Source: Rhodoferax sp. | GTDB lineage: Bacteria; Pseudomonadota; Gammaproteobacteria; Burkholderiales; Burkholderiaceae_C | DNA: 17,075 nt | Assembly: GCA_023231075.1 (NCBI GenBank) | Contig: JALNWC010000020.1 | Span: 1-17,075 of the forward strand | Direction: 5' to 3' | In this document: in pieces, positions 6,964-17,064 of the stretch | Layout of the letters: the number at the start of each line of letters is the position of its first letter | Position numbering within the stretch: the stretch's first letter is position 1 | Made by a program: the position numbers and the translations under genes | The notes under the pieces: model-generated | What the model saw: the letters and a program-made list of their open reading frames with translations, nothing else | Databases searched by the model: none | What the model was told of the DNA's origin: nothing

Positions 6964-8295
6964 TTAGCCGCTGATGGTGCTGGCAATGCGCTGGGCACAG
7001 ACCTTGGCCTGGGCCGGATCGCGCGCCTCGACCATGACACGCACCAGGGGCTCGGTGCCGCTGGCGCGGATCAGCACCCGGCCGTTCTGGCCCAGTTCGG
7101 TCTCCACGGCCAGGGTTTCAGACTCCAGCCGGTCGCTGGCGCGCCAGTCCTGCCCGGGCTTGAGCCGGATGTTGATGAGCGTTTGCGGAAACAGCGTGAC
7201 CCCGCTGAGCAATTCCGCCAGCGATTTACCGCTGCGCACGCTGGTCTGCAGCACCTGCAGGGCGGAAATGAGTCCGTCGCCGGTGGTGTGCTGGTCCAGC
7301 GCCAGCAGGTGGCCCGAACCCTCGCCGCCCAGCAGCCACTTGTTTTTCTCGAGTTCTTCCAGCACATAACGGTCACCCACCCTGGCACGCACCAGGGGCA
7401 CACCGCGCGCTTGCAAGGCCAGTTCCACCGCCATGTTGGTCATCAGGGTGCCGACCACACCGGGCACGGCCTCACCCCGGCGCAGGCGGTCATCGACCAT
7501 CAGGTAGAGCACTTCGTCGCCATTGAACAAACGGCCATGGGCATCGACCACCTGCAGGCGGTCGGCATCACCATCCAGGGCAATGCCGACGTCGGCCCGG
7601 TGCGCCTTGACGGCTTCGATCAGCGCTTCGGGGTGGGTGGCGCCAAAGCCCTTGTTGATGTTCAGACCATCCGGCGAACAACCAATGGCGATGACCTCGG
7701 CACCGAGCTCATGGAACACCTTGGGCGCAATTTGATAGGCCGCGCCATGGGCCGCATCGACCACGATGCGCAGGCCTTTGAGCGACAGGTTGTTGGCAAA
7801 CGTGCTTTTACAGAATTCGATGTAACGGCCGGCGGCATCGTCGAGGCGCCGCGATTTGCCCAGGTTGGCGGAATCCGCCCAGACCGGGTCCTGCCGCAGC
7901 GTGGCTTCCACGTCGCGTTCCCAGGCATCGGGCAACTTGGTGCCCTGGGCGCTGAAAAACTTGATGCCATTGTCTTCGAACGGGTTGTGGCTGGCGCTGA
8001 TGACCACACCCAGCGAGGCGCGCTGTGCCCGCGTCAGGTAAGCCACCCCGGGGGTTGGCAGCGGGCCGAGCAACACCACATCGACGCCGGCCGAGTTGAA
8101 TCCGCTCTCCAGCGCGCTCTCCAGCATGTAGCCCGAAATGCGGGTGTCCTTGCCAATCAATACCGTGGGTTTGGCCTCATGGCGTTTCAGTACGCGCCCG
8201 ACCGCATGGGCCAGTTTGAGGGTGAAGTCTGCCGTGATGGGCGCTTGCCCGACGGTACCGCGAATGCCATCGGTACCAAAATATTGCCTTGTCAT
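6964..8295 (-). CDS. glmM: Phosphoglucosamine mutase
   Basis: Converts glucosamine-6-phosphate to glucosamine-1-phosphate for UDP-GlcNAc, and so for peptidoglycan and LPS. The protein has 443 aa (E. coli 445). It starts MTRQYFGTDGIRG. The phosphoserine loop ISASHNP places Ser102 at the same number as in E. coli. The magnesium loop is DGDADR with D241, D243 and D245. The C-terminal phosphate-binding loop is RASGTEPLVRVMVE. ATG 8295 has GAAGG seven nt upstream; the extension to 8325 adds non-conserved residues. folP ends 37 bp upstream and the GNAT gene follows seven nt later. The folP-glmM pairing is the same as in E. coli. Confidence 0.98.
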   Translation of the reverse strand: MTRQYFGTDGIRGTVGQAPITADFTLKLAHAVGRVLKRHEAKPTVLIGKDTRISGYMLESALESGFNSAGVDVVLLGPLPTPGVAYLTRAQRASLGVVISASHNPFEDNGIKFFSAQGTKLPDAWERDVEATLRQDPVWADSANLGKSRRLDDAAGRYIEFCKSTFANNLSLKGLRIVVDAAHGAAYQIAPKVFHELGAEVIAIGCSPDGLNINKGFGATHPEALIEAVKAHRADVGIALDGDADRLQVVDAHGRLFNGDEVLYLMVDDRLRRGEAVPGVVGTLMTNMAVELALQARGVPLVRARVGDRYVLEELEKNKWLLGGEGSGHLLALDQHTTGDGLISALQVLQTSVRSGKSLAELLSGVTLFPQTLINIRLKPGQDWRASDRLESETLAVETELGQNGRVLIRASGTEPLVRVMVEARDPAQAKVCAQRIASTISG

Positions 8296-8332
8296 TGTTC
8301 TGCCTTCACCTGAGTCTTGATTCAAACAGCGG

Positions 8333-9205
8333 CTATCTTATCGCCTCCAGCACCCGCAAAGCCTGCACGGTTTCCTTGACGTCATGCACCCTGACCACCG
8401 AGGCGCCGCGCTCGGCAGCCAGCAGCGCGGTGGCCAGGCTGGGTGCCAGGCGCTCGGAGGCTGACAATGTGGTGCCGGGCGGCGCCGTGTGCGCCACCAT
8501 GCCCGCCAGCGAGGACTTGCGCGACCAACCCGCCAGCAGCGGATACCCCGCTTGCAGCAACTCGGCCTGGCGCGCCAGCAGGGCAAAATTTTGCGCCACC
8601 GTCTTGCCAAAACCAATGCCCGGGTCCAGCATGATTCTGGCCTGGTCGACGCCCGACGCCAGCAAGTCTTGCGCCGATTGCTCCAGGAAGGCCCGCACCT
8701 GCGGCAGCACATCGCCCTGCATCGGCGCCACCTGCATGGTCTGGGGATCACGGTGCATGTGCATCAGGCAAACACCACAGCGCGGGTGGGCCGCCACCAC
8801 CTCGGTCGCCCGCAGGGTGTGACCGCCCTGCCCGCCTTTATGCCAGCGCAGGGCCCAGATGTCGTTGATGATGTCGGCGCCCAGGTCCAGCGCGGCCTGC
8901 ATCACCGCGGGCTTGTAGCTGTCCAAGGACACCGGCACCCCCAGGCGAACGGCCTCGCGCAGCACCGGCAGCACACGGTCCAGTTCGTCTTCCAGACTGA
9001 CCGGCGACGAACCCGGCCGGGTGGACTCACCGCCAATGTCGAGGATGTCGGCACCGTCGCGAATCAGCTGCTCGCAGTGTTTGAGCGCGGTCAGCGCGGA
9101 ACCATGCTGGCCGCCATCCGAGAACGAATCGGGGGTGACGTTGACGATGCCCATCACCTGCGGGCGCGTCAGGTCAATTTGATAACGGCTGGTTTGCCAG
9201 TACAT
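8333..9205 (-). CDS. folP: Dihydropteroate synthase
   Basis: Condenses p-aminobenzoate with hydroxymethyl-dihydropterin diphosphate in folate synthesis; the sulfonamide target. The protein has 290 aa, a TIM barrel. It has GIVNVTPDSFSDGG (19-32), the loop DIGGESTRPG (56-65), NDIWALR (114-120), LMHMHRDPQTMQ (147-158), LDPGIGFGKT (193-202), GWSRKS (226-231) and VRVHDV (271-276). All pterin- and pABA-site signatures are present with no obvious resistance-type insertion. ATG 9205 has no clear ribosome-binding site. It is 25 nt after the T-run of the ftsH terminator, so expression depends on read-through or on an unrecognised promoter. A longer frame to 9457 overlaps ftsH and is not credible. Confidence 0.97.
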   Translation of the reverse strand: MYWQTSRYQIDLTRPQVMGIVNVTPDSFSDGGQHGSALTALKHCEQLIRDGADILDIGGESTRPGSSPVSLEDELDRVLPVLREAVRLGVPVSLDSYKPAVMQAALDLGADIINDIWALRWHKGGQGGHTLRATEVVAAHPRCGVCLMHMHRDPQTMQVAPMQGDVLPQVRAFLEQSAQDLLASGVDQARIMLDPGIGFGKTVAQNFALLARQAELLQAGYPLLAGWSRKSSLAGMVAHTAPPGTTLSASERLAPSLATALLAAERGASVVRVHDVKETVQALRVLEAIR

Positions 9206-9230
9206 CGTTGTGCGGAAAATTTCAAGAATG

Positions 9231-9254
9231 AAAAAACGGGGCCGCAGCCCCGTT
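9231..9254 (-). terminator. Intrinsic terminator after ftsH
   Basis: Read on the minus strand, AACGGGGC and GCCCCGTT form a perfect 8-bp stem around a TGCG loop, followed directly by a T-run. It begins 15 nt after the ftsH stop codon. The folP start lies 25 nt further on, so the terminator separates ftsH from the folP-glmM-sbcB genes. Confidence 0.88.
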
Positions 9255-9269
9255 GTTGGATTGCTACGC

Positions 9270-11192
9270 TCAGGCCGCGTGGGGTGCGGCATCCGGACTG
9301 ACAGCCGGTGTGCCGCCGCTGCCGATATCCGAACTGGACGCGGGGGGCACGCGCGGCGACCAGTCCTTGGGCGGCCGCGGCGGCTTGCCGGCCATGATGT
9401 CGTCGAGCTGGTCACTGTCGATGGTTTCCCACTCCAGCAAGGCCTTGGCCATGACATGCATGTGTTCGCTGTGCTCTTCGATCAGGCGGCGCGCCAGCGC
9501 GTACTGCTCGTCAATGATGCGACGCACCTCGGCATCGACCTTCTGCATGGTTTCTTCGCTCATGTTGGTGGTCTTGGTGACCGAGCGGCCCAGGAACACT
9601 TCGCCTTCGTTTTCGGCGTACACCATGGGGCCGAGCGCCGCCGTCATGCCGTAACGCATGACCATGTCACGGGCGATGTGGGTGGCGCGCTCGAAGTCGT
9701 TGCTGGCACCGGTGGTCATCTGGTTCATGAACACTTCTTCGGCAATGCGGCCACCAAACAGCATGCTGATCTGGTTCAGCATGTACTCTTTGTCGTAGCT
9801 GTAGCGGTCTTGCGCCGGCAGGCTCATGGTGACGCCCAGCGCGCGGCCGCGCGGGATGATGGTGACCTTGTGCACCGGGTCGCATTTGGGCAGCAGCTTG
9901 CCGATCAGGGCGTGGCCCGACTCGTGGTAAGCCGTGTTGCGACGCTCGCTCTCGGGCATGACCATGCTCTTGCGTTCCGGGCCCATCAGGATCTTGTCCT
10001 TGGCCTTTTCGAAGTCCTGCATCTCCACGGTGCGCGCGTTGCGCCGGGCCGCCATCAGGGCCGCTTCGTTGCACAGGTTGGCCAGGTCGGCACCACTCAT
10101 GCCGGGTGTGCCACGGGCAATCACGGCGGGGTTGACGTCCGGGCTCAAGGGCACCTTGCGCATGTGCACGTTCAAGATTTGCTCGCGGCCCCGGATGTCG
10201 GGCAGCGTCACGTAGACCTGGCGGTCAAAACGGCCCGGGCGCAGCAGGGCCGCGTCCAGAATGTCCGGGCGGTTGGTGGCAGCCACCACGATCACGCCGA
10301 CGTTGGTCTCGAAGCCGTCCATCTCGACCAGCATCTGGTTCAGGGTTTGCTCGCGCTCGTCGTTGCCACCGCCCAGACCGGCACCGCGCTGGCGGCCGAC
10401 CGCGTCGATCTCGTCAATGAAGATGATGCAAGGTGCATTTTTCTTGGCGTTGTCAAACATGTCGCGCACCCGCGAGGCACCCACACCGACAAACATTTCC
10501 ACAAAGTCGGAACCCGAGATGCTGAAGAAAGGCACTTTGGCTTCACCGGCAATGGATTTGGCCAGCAGGGTTTTGCCGGTGCCGGGCGGGCCGACCAGCA
10601 GCAGGCCGCGTGGAATGCGGCCACCCAATTTCTGGAATTTGGCGGGGTCTTTCAAAAAGTCGACCACCTCTTTCACTTCTTCCTTGGCTTCGTCGCAACC
10701 CGCCACGTCGGCAAAGGTCACGGTGTTGGTGTTTTCATCGAGCAGGCGCGCCTTGCTTTTGCCAAAGCTGAAGGCACCGCCCTTGCCGCCGCCCTGCATC
10801 TGGCGCATGAAGTAGACCCAGACGCCAATCAGCAGCAGCATCGGGCCCCAGCTGACCAGCAGCGTCATCAAAAGCGAGCCTTCTTCGCGCGGGCGCACGT
10901 CAAACTTGACGTCGTTGTCGATCAGGTCACCCACCAGGCCGCGGTCAAGGTAGGTGGCTGTGGTGCGCACCTTGCGGTCGTCGGTGGTGACCGCCACGAT
11001 TTCGGTGCCGCTTTGGCCTTCCTGGATGACGGCGCTCTTGATCCGTTTACTGCGGACTTCTTCAAGAAAGTCAGAGTAACCCAGATAGCCGGCCCCGGCC
11101 GCCGGACGCGTGTCGAATTGCTTGAAGACGGTGAACAACACCATCGCAATGACCATCCAGACCGCAATTTTTGAAAACCATGGATTGTTCAA
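9270..11192 (-). CDS. ftsH: FtsH, ATP-dependent zinc metalloprotease (AAA+), membrane-bound
   Basis: Hexameric inner-membrane protease that degrades misassembled membrane proteins and, in E. coli, sigma-32 and LpxC. The protein has 640 aa (E. coli 644). It has TM1 about 8-24, a periplasmic domain and TM2 about 106-128. Walker A is GPPGTGKT (201-208) and Walker B IIFIDEID (256-263). The pore-loop MFVGVG is at 233-238, and the second region of homology includes ATNRPDILDAALLRPGRFDR (305-324). The zinc site is HESGH (423-427), with a probable third ligand Asp499 in TGASND. The start is TTG 11192: it gives the conserved MNNPWFSKIAVW end and has GGAG six nt upstream, while no ATG fits. It is preceded by a MITE-like palindrome that ends rlmE and followed by a terminator. 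Confidence 0.98.
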   Translation of the reverse strand: MNNPWFSKIAVWMVIAMVLFTVFKQFDTRPAAGAGYLGYSDFLEEVRSKRIKSAVIQEGQSGTEIVAVTTDDRKVRTTATYLDRGLVGDLIDNDVKFDVRPREEGSLLMTLLVSWGPMLLLIGVWVYFMRQMQGGGKGGAFSFGKSKARLLDENTNTVTFADVAGCDEAKEEVKEVVDFLKDPAKFQKLGGRIPRGLLLVGPPGTGKTLLAKSIAGEAKVPFFSISGSDFVEMFVGVGASRVRDMFDNAKKNAPCIIFIDEIDAVGRQRGAGLGGGNDEREQTLNQMLVEMDGFETNVGVIVVAATNRPDILDAALLRPGRFDRQVYVTLPDIRGREQILNVHMRKVPLSPDVNPAVIARGTPGMSGADLANLCNEAALMAARRNARTVEMQDFEKAKDKILMGPERKSMVMPESERRNTAYHESGHALIGKLLPKCDPVHKVTIIPRGRALGVTMSLPAQDRYSYDKEYMLNQISMLFGGRIAEEVFMNQMTTGASNDFERATHIARDMVMRYGMTAALGPMVYAENEGEVFLGRSVTKTTNMSEETMQKVDAEVRRIIDEQYALARRLIEEHSEHMHVMAKALLEWETIDSDQLDDIMAGKPPRPPKDWSPRVPPASSSDIGSGGTPAVSPDAAPHAA

Positions 11193-11216
11193 GCCAGACT
11201 CCAGTAGAAATGCATG

Positions 11217-11274
11217 GGTGTAAACACCGTAAAAAGAGGTCCAATTCTAGGCGGTTCAGCCAGCGCAACGCCAA
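11217..11274 (-). promoter_or_regulatory. Weak candidate ftsH promoter and leader palindrome
   Basis: On the minus strand TTGGCG (11269-11274) and TAGAAT (11244-11249) are separated by 19 bp, longer than the optimal 17. Downstream, GGTGT-AA-ACACC (11217-11228) is a short palindrome within the predicted leader, about 25 nt upstream of the TTG start. No sigma-32-type CTTGAA/CCCCAT pair was found, although ftsH is heat-induced in E. coli. The call is by eye only. Confidence 0.3.
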
Positions 11275-11320
11275 TACCCAGCCATCAGCCACAGCAACTG
11301 CAAGGAATTCAGTGGCTTTT

Positions 11321-11482
11321 AGGGCTCGTAAAGTAATAAGTTGTGCATTTTGACGGCCGGATTTGGGATGCAGTGCGAGACGCAAAGCGCGCCGTTTAGC
11401 TCGGCTAAACAAGCGATTTGCAACGACGCAATGCGCCCAAAGATGGCTAGGCAAAAGTACAAGTTATTGCTTTGCGAGCCCT
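11321..11482. mobile_element. MITE-like 160-bp imperfect palindrome at the 3' end of rlmE
   Basis: The left arm starts GGGCTCGTAAAGTAATAAG at 11322. The right arm, read from 11481 on the minus strand, starts GGGCTCGCAAAGCAATAAC. The first 24 positions match at 20. Similarity continues inward through TTTGGG (11363-11368) and CCCAAA (11436-11441) to a perfect centre, GTTTAGC-TCG-GCTAAAC (11394-11410). The midpoint of the outer ends (about 11402) equals the midpoint of the centre, so the whole unit is one long hairpin. TTA occurs directly outside both ends (11319-11321 and 11482-11484; the inner base may belong to the repeat), a possible 3-bp target duplication. No transposase is encoded. The rlmE stop codon lies inside it. 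Confidence 0.7.
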
Positions 11483-12145
11483 TAGGTTCATGCCGATCAG
11501 AAAGGTTTCTGAGGACTTGTCGCGCGAGGCTTTGGGCTTGAGGCGTTTGACGGTGACAAAAGTCTCCCGGAAACGCTGGACCAGCGCGTCGTAACTGCCG
11601 CCGTGAAACACCTTGGCCACCAGCGCCCCTTCGGGTTTGAGATGGTCTTGCGCAAAGTCGAGCGCCAATTCGATCAAATGCTCAATGCGCGCCGCGTCGG
11701 CCGAGCTGATGCCCGACAGGTTGGGCGCCATGTCGGAGATCACCAGATCGGCCCGCTGGCCTTGCATGTGCCCTGCCAATTGGGCGAGCACGGCATCTTC
11801 GCGAATATCGCCCTGAATGAACAGCACGCCTTCAATCGGCTCCATCGGCAACAGATCAAGCGCGATGATGCGGCCGTTGAGCTCACCCGCAGCCGCCCCG
11901 CCGCCGGTGGCAGATTTGGGCGACAACTTGCGCCGCACGTACTGACTCCAGGCGCCCGGCGCCGAGCCCAGGTCGACCACCAGCTGGCCCGGTTTGACCA
12001 AGTGCAGGGTGTCGTCAATTTCCTGCAACTTGTAGGCCGCGCGCGCCCGATAGCCGTCTTTTTTGGCGAGCTTGACGTAGGTGTCATTGACGTGGTCGTT
12101 GAGCCAGGCCCGATTGACCTTGCTGCTTTTAACTGCTGATTTCAT
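11447..12145 (-). CDS. rlmE: RlmE (FtsJ/RrmJ): 23S rRNA 2'-O-ribose U2552 methyltransferase
   Basis: SAM-dependent methyltransferase acting on the large ribosomal subunit. The protein has 232 aa (E. coli 209). The SAM-binding motif is VVDLGSAPGAWSQ (56-68). The K-D-K-E catalytic tetrad is intact: K39, D138 (SDMAPN), K178 (AKVF) and E213 (SSETFL), corresponding to E. coli K38, D124, K164 and E199. A Gly/Ala-rich insertion at about 77-88 accounts for most of the shift. The last 11 residues, RARKAITCTFA, and the TAG stop are encoded by the terminal repeat of the MITE-like palindrome, giving an altered C-terminus beyond the fold. ATG 12145 has GGTGAG four nt upstream. It is divergent from yhbY, and ftsH follows 254 bp later. 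Confidence 0.96.
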   Translation of the reverse strand: MKSAVKSSKVNRAWLNDHVNDTYVKLAKKDGYRARAAYKLQEIDDTLHLVKPGQLVVDLGSAPGAWSQYVRRKLSPKSATGGGAAAGELNGRIIALDLLPMEPIEGVLFIQGDIREDAVLAQLAGHMQGQRADLVISDMAPNLSGISSADAARIEHLIELALDFAQDHLKPEGALVAKVFHGGSYDALVQRFRETFVTVKRLKPKASRDKSSETFLIGMNLRARKAITCTFA

Positions 12146-12155
12146 AGTTCTCACC

Positions 12156-12162
12156 GATAATA
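12156..12162 (+). promoter_or_regulatory. Candidate -10 element for leaderless yhbY, symmetric with rlmE side
   Basis: GATAAT (12156-12161) is followed by six bases and then the yhbY ATG at 12168, so transcription would start at the ATG itself. No ribosome-binding site precedes yhbY, which agrees with a leaderless mRNA. The overlapping ATAATA (12157-12162) reads TATTAT on the minus strand, so the same island could serve rlmE. A start from it would lose the rlmE ribosome-binding site, which argues against that use. The -35 matches are poor in both directions. Confidence 0.4.
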
Positions 12163-12167
12163 CTGTT

Positions 12168-12641
12168 ATGTCTCAAATTCAACTGACCCCCGCCGAACGC
12201 AAAGTTCACCGCGCCGAAGCCCACCACCTCGACCCCGTGGTCATGGTCGGTGGCGACGGCCTGACCGCTGCCGTCAAAAAAGAAGCCGACGCCGCGCTCA
12301 CGGCCCACGGCCTCATCAAGGTGCGCGTTTTTTCCGACGACCGCGCCGCCCGCGAAGCCATGTTCCAAACCCTGGCCGACGAACTCAACGCCGCCCCGAT
12401 CCAGCACATCGGCAAATTGCTGGTGTTGTGGCGGCCGCTGCCCGAGCGCGAAAAAACCGTTGACGAAGACCGCAAACCCGGCCCGCGCGATGTCAAGGTG
12501 CTCAAGTACAGCACCCGTGGCGGTCAGCGCCCCGAGGTCAAAACCCTGCGCGTGCTGGGCAACCAGCGCCTCACCTCGGGTGGCCAGGTGAAGCGTTCCA
12601 AACCCAAGCAGATCAGCATCAAAAAACGCAGCCAGGGCTGA
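12168..12641 (+). CDS. yhbY: YhbY/CRS1-family RNA-binding protein (ribosome assembly)
   Basis: 157 aa. The N-terminal CRS1-YhbY domain (about 4-97) has a KH-like fold associated in E. coli with the pre-50S subunit. Typical features are LTPAERKVHRAEAHHLDPVV (6-25), the GG(D/N)GLT loop VGGDGLTAAV (27-36), LIKVRVFSDDRAAREAMFQT (about 49-68), and IGKLLVLWRP. The E. coli protein has only 97 aa. Here a basic, probably disordered tail of about 60 residues follows, ending KRSKPKQISIKKRSQG, likely to add RNA contacts. It is divergent from rlmE with 22 bp between start codons, a common pairing of two rRNA-related genes. No ribosome-binding site is visible; see the candidate leaderless promoter. Confidence 0.94.
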   Translation: MSQIQLTPAERKVHRAEAHHLDPVVMVGGDGLTAAVKKEADAALTAHGLIKVRVFSDDRAAREAMFQTLADELNAAPIQHIGKLLVLWRPLPEREKTVDEDRKPGPRDVKVLKYSTRGGQRPEVKTLRVLGNQRLTSGGQVKRSKPKQISIKKRSQG

Positions 12642-12645
12642 CGCA

Positions 12646-12715
12646 TGTCATGCCGGACTCGATCCGGCATCCATGAATTCGGAGCCATGGATTGCGGATC
12701 AAGTCCGCAATGACA
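12646..12715. repeat. Inverted dimer of palindromic repeats after yhbY
   Basis: Two palindromes face each other. One is at 12646-12675 (stem ATGCCGGA / TCCGGCAT around CTCGA), the other at 12685-12715 (stem ATTGCGGA / TCCGCAAT around TCAAG). The second, reverse-complemented, matches the first closely, and the differences in the stems compensate each other. Both therefore keep their own hairpin while the pair also forms a longer one. It starts five bases after the yhbY stop and lies between convergent yhbY and the DUF4149 gene, so it may end both transcripts. Elements of this type (GCCGGA-CTCGA-TCCGGC with TCAT edges) are frequent intergenic repeats in proteobacteria. Confidence 0.75.
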
Positions 12716-12756
12716 GCCTTCTTTCATGCTTCGGGGTGGCATGGCCGCCATGAACG

Positions 12757-13179
12757 TTAGTGAAGCTTGCGGGTCACCTTCCAGAACGTCACCCCGGCAC
12801 ACAGCCACTGCAGCGCAAACATCGCGCTGCCCACGCTATGCCACAGTTTTAAATTCTCCCGGCTCACGATCCGGGGCGCGACGGCAAACTCCGACAACAG
12901 CGCCAGCAGCACCCCAAGCAGCATGAAAACCAGCGCCGCCTGAGCCCGCCCCTTGCCGGGTTCTGCCTGACCTGGCCGGTGCAGCAGCATCAGCAGCAGG
13001 CCGCACCCGGTACTGAGCCAGGTCTGCGCGCTGAACAATCGGGCCGCCATGCCGCCCGCCAGCGCCGGGCTTGGCAAATGCGCAAACAGCAAGGGCACGA
13101 CCAGTGCGCCCAGGGTGCTCAGACTGCCCCACCACAAAGCCGCCAGCCAGGGCGCCAAAGTCCACAAACGCGTGACCAT
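12757..13179 (-). CDS. DUF4149-type four-helix membrane protein
   Basis: 140 aa with four hydrophobic segments at about 9-33, 51-67, 79-101 and 113-134. The APRI segment (101-104) and LWHSVGSAMFALQW (112-125) resemble the DUF4149/TMEM205-like family, whose function is unknown. ATG 13179 immediately follows the greA stop (TAA then ATG, no gap), so it is translationally coupled to greA and has no ribosome-binding site of its own. It converges with yhbY across the inverted palindrome dimer. The location beside greA is one I recall from related genomes, but that does not identify a role. The DUF assignment is from motif memory. Confidence 0.85.
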   Translation of the reverse strand: MVTRLWTLAPWLAALWWGSLSTLGALVVPLLFAHLPSPALAGGMAARLFSAQTWLSTGCGLLLMLLHRPGQAEPGKGRAQAALVFMLLGVLLALLSEFAVAPRIVSRENLKLWHSVGSAMFALQWLCAGVTFWKVTRKLH

Positions 13180-13656
13180 TTAGCAGTAGCTGACCGCCAT
13201 CACCTCATAGCGGCGCACACCACCGGGTGCCTGCACCTCGGCCGTGTCACCCTCGACCTTGCCGATCAGGGCGCGTGCAATCGGGCTGTTGATGTTGATC
13301 AGACCGAGCTTGAGGTCGGCCTCGTCTTCGCCGACGATCTGGTAGCTGACCTTTTGTCCGGACTCTTCGTCTTCGAGTTCCACGGTGGTGCCAAACACCA
13401 CCCGGCCATCGGCATGGAGTTCGGTCGGGTCGATGATTTGTGCGGCTGAGAGCTTGCCTTCAATTTCCTTGATGCGCCCTTCGACAAAACCCTGCTTGTC
13501 CTTGGCCGATTCGTATTCGGCGTTTTCACTCAGATCACCCTGCGCGCGCGCTTCGGCAATGGCGTTGATGACGGCTGGACGCTCAAACGCTTTGAGTTGA
13601 TGCAACTCGGCCTTGAGTTTGTCAGCACCACGTTTGGTAAGGGGAAGGGTCGCCAC
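13180..13656 (-). CDS. greA: GreA transcript cleavage factor
   Basis: Enters the RNA polymerase secondary channel and stimulates cleavage of backtracked RNA. The protein has 158 aa, equal to E. coli GreA. The N-terminal coiled coil (about 8-75) carries the tip acidic residues D41 and E44 in GDLSENAEY. The C-terminal globular domain contains VGEDEADLKLGLININSPIA and GLIGK-type ALIGKVEGD. The start is GTG 13656, chosen because it gives the conserved MATLPLTKRGADKL end and has GGAG six nt upstream. It is 105 bp downstream of carB. The spacer holds a candidate promoter and a hairpin with T-run, so greA can be transcribed apart from carB and may be attenuated. The next gene is coupled to it. Confidence 0.97.
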   Translation of the reverse strand: MATLPLTKRGADKLKAELHQLKAFERPAVINAIAEARAQGDLSENAEYESAKDKQGFVEGRIKEIEGKLSAAQIIDPTELHADGRVVFGTTVELEDEESGQKVSYQIVGEDEADLKLGLININSPIARALIGKVEGDTAEVQAPGGVRRYEVMAVSYC

Positions 13657-13675
13657 GAGCAGCTCCGGGAAAGTT

Positions 13676-13717
13676 GAAACACAAAAATGAAACCGCCGAA
13701 CGTTGCCGGTCGGCGGT
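13676..13717 (-). terminator. Terminator-like hairpin in the greA leader, downstream of carB
   Basis: On the minus strand ACCGCCGA and TCGGCGGT form an 8-bp perfect stem around a 10-nt loop, followed by TTCATTTTTGTGTTTC. It begins 45 nt after the carB stop and ends about 20 nt before the greA GTG. It can end carB transcripts or attenuate those started just upstream of greA. Confidence 0.65.
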
Positions 13718-13726
13718 ATGGGGTGA

Positions 13727-13756
13727 ATTATGCCGCGAATATGACGCGGATGACCA
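13727..13756 (-). promoter_or_regulatory. Candidate sigma-70 promoter for greA
   Basis: On the minus strand TGGTCA (13751-13756, 4 of 6 matches to TTGACA) and CATAAT (13727-13732, 5 of 6 to TATAAT) are spaced by 18 bp. Transcription would start near 13720, only a few bases before the leader hairpin. The hexamers were found by eye. Confidence 0.45.
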
Positions 13757-13761
13757 CAGGT

Positions 13762-17064
<3,303 letters not shown>

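Noticed and set aside
9210..11174. Long 654-codon plus-strand open frame
   Set aside because: It is antisense to ftsH and folP; its length reflects high GC and codon bias, and the His/Gly/Ala-rich composition is typical of shadow frames. The same applies to plus-strand frames at 6943-8313 and 13993-15480.
11193..11320. Sigma-32 heat-shock promoter for ftsH
   Set aside because: A CCCATGCAT resembling the -10 is present, but no CTTGAA-like -35 lies 13-17 bp upstream.
11071..11454. 127-codon minus-strand frame through the MITE-like element
   Set aside because: It overlaps the start of ftsH in another frame and begins inside the palindrome; better explained as repeat sequence plus ftsH shadow.
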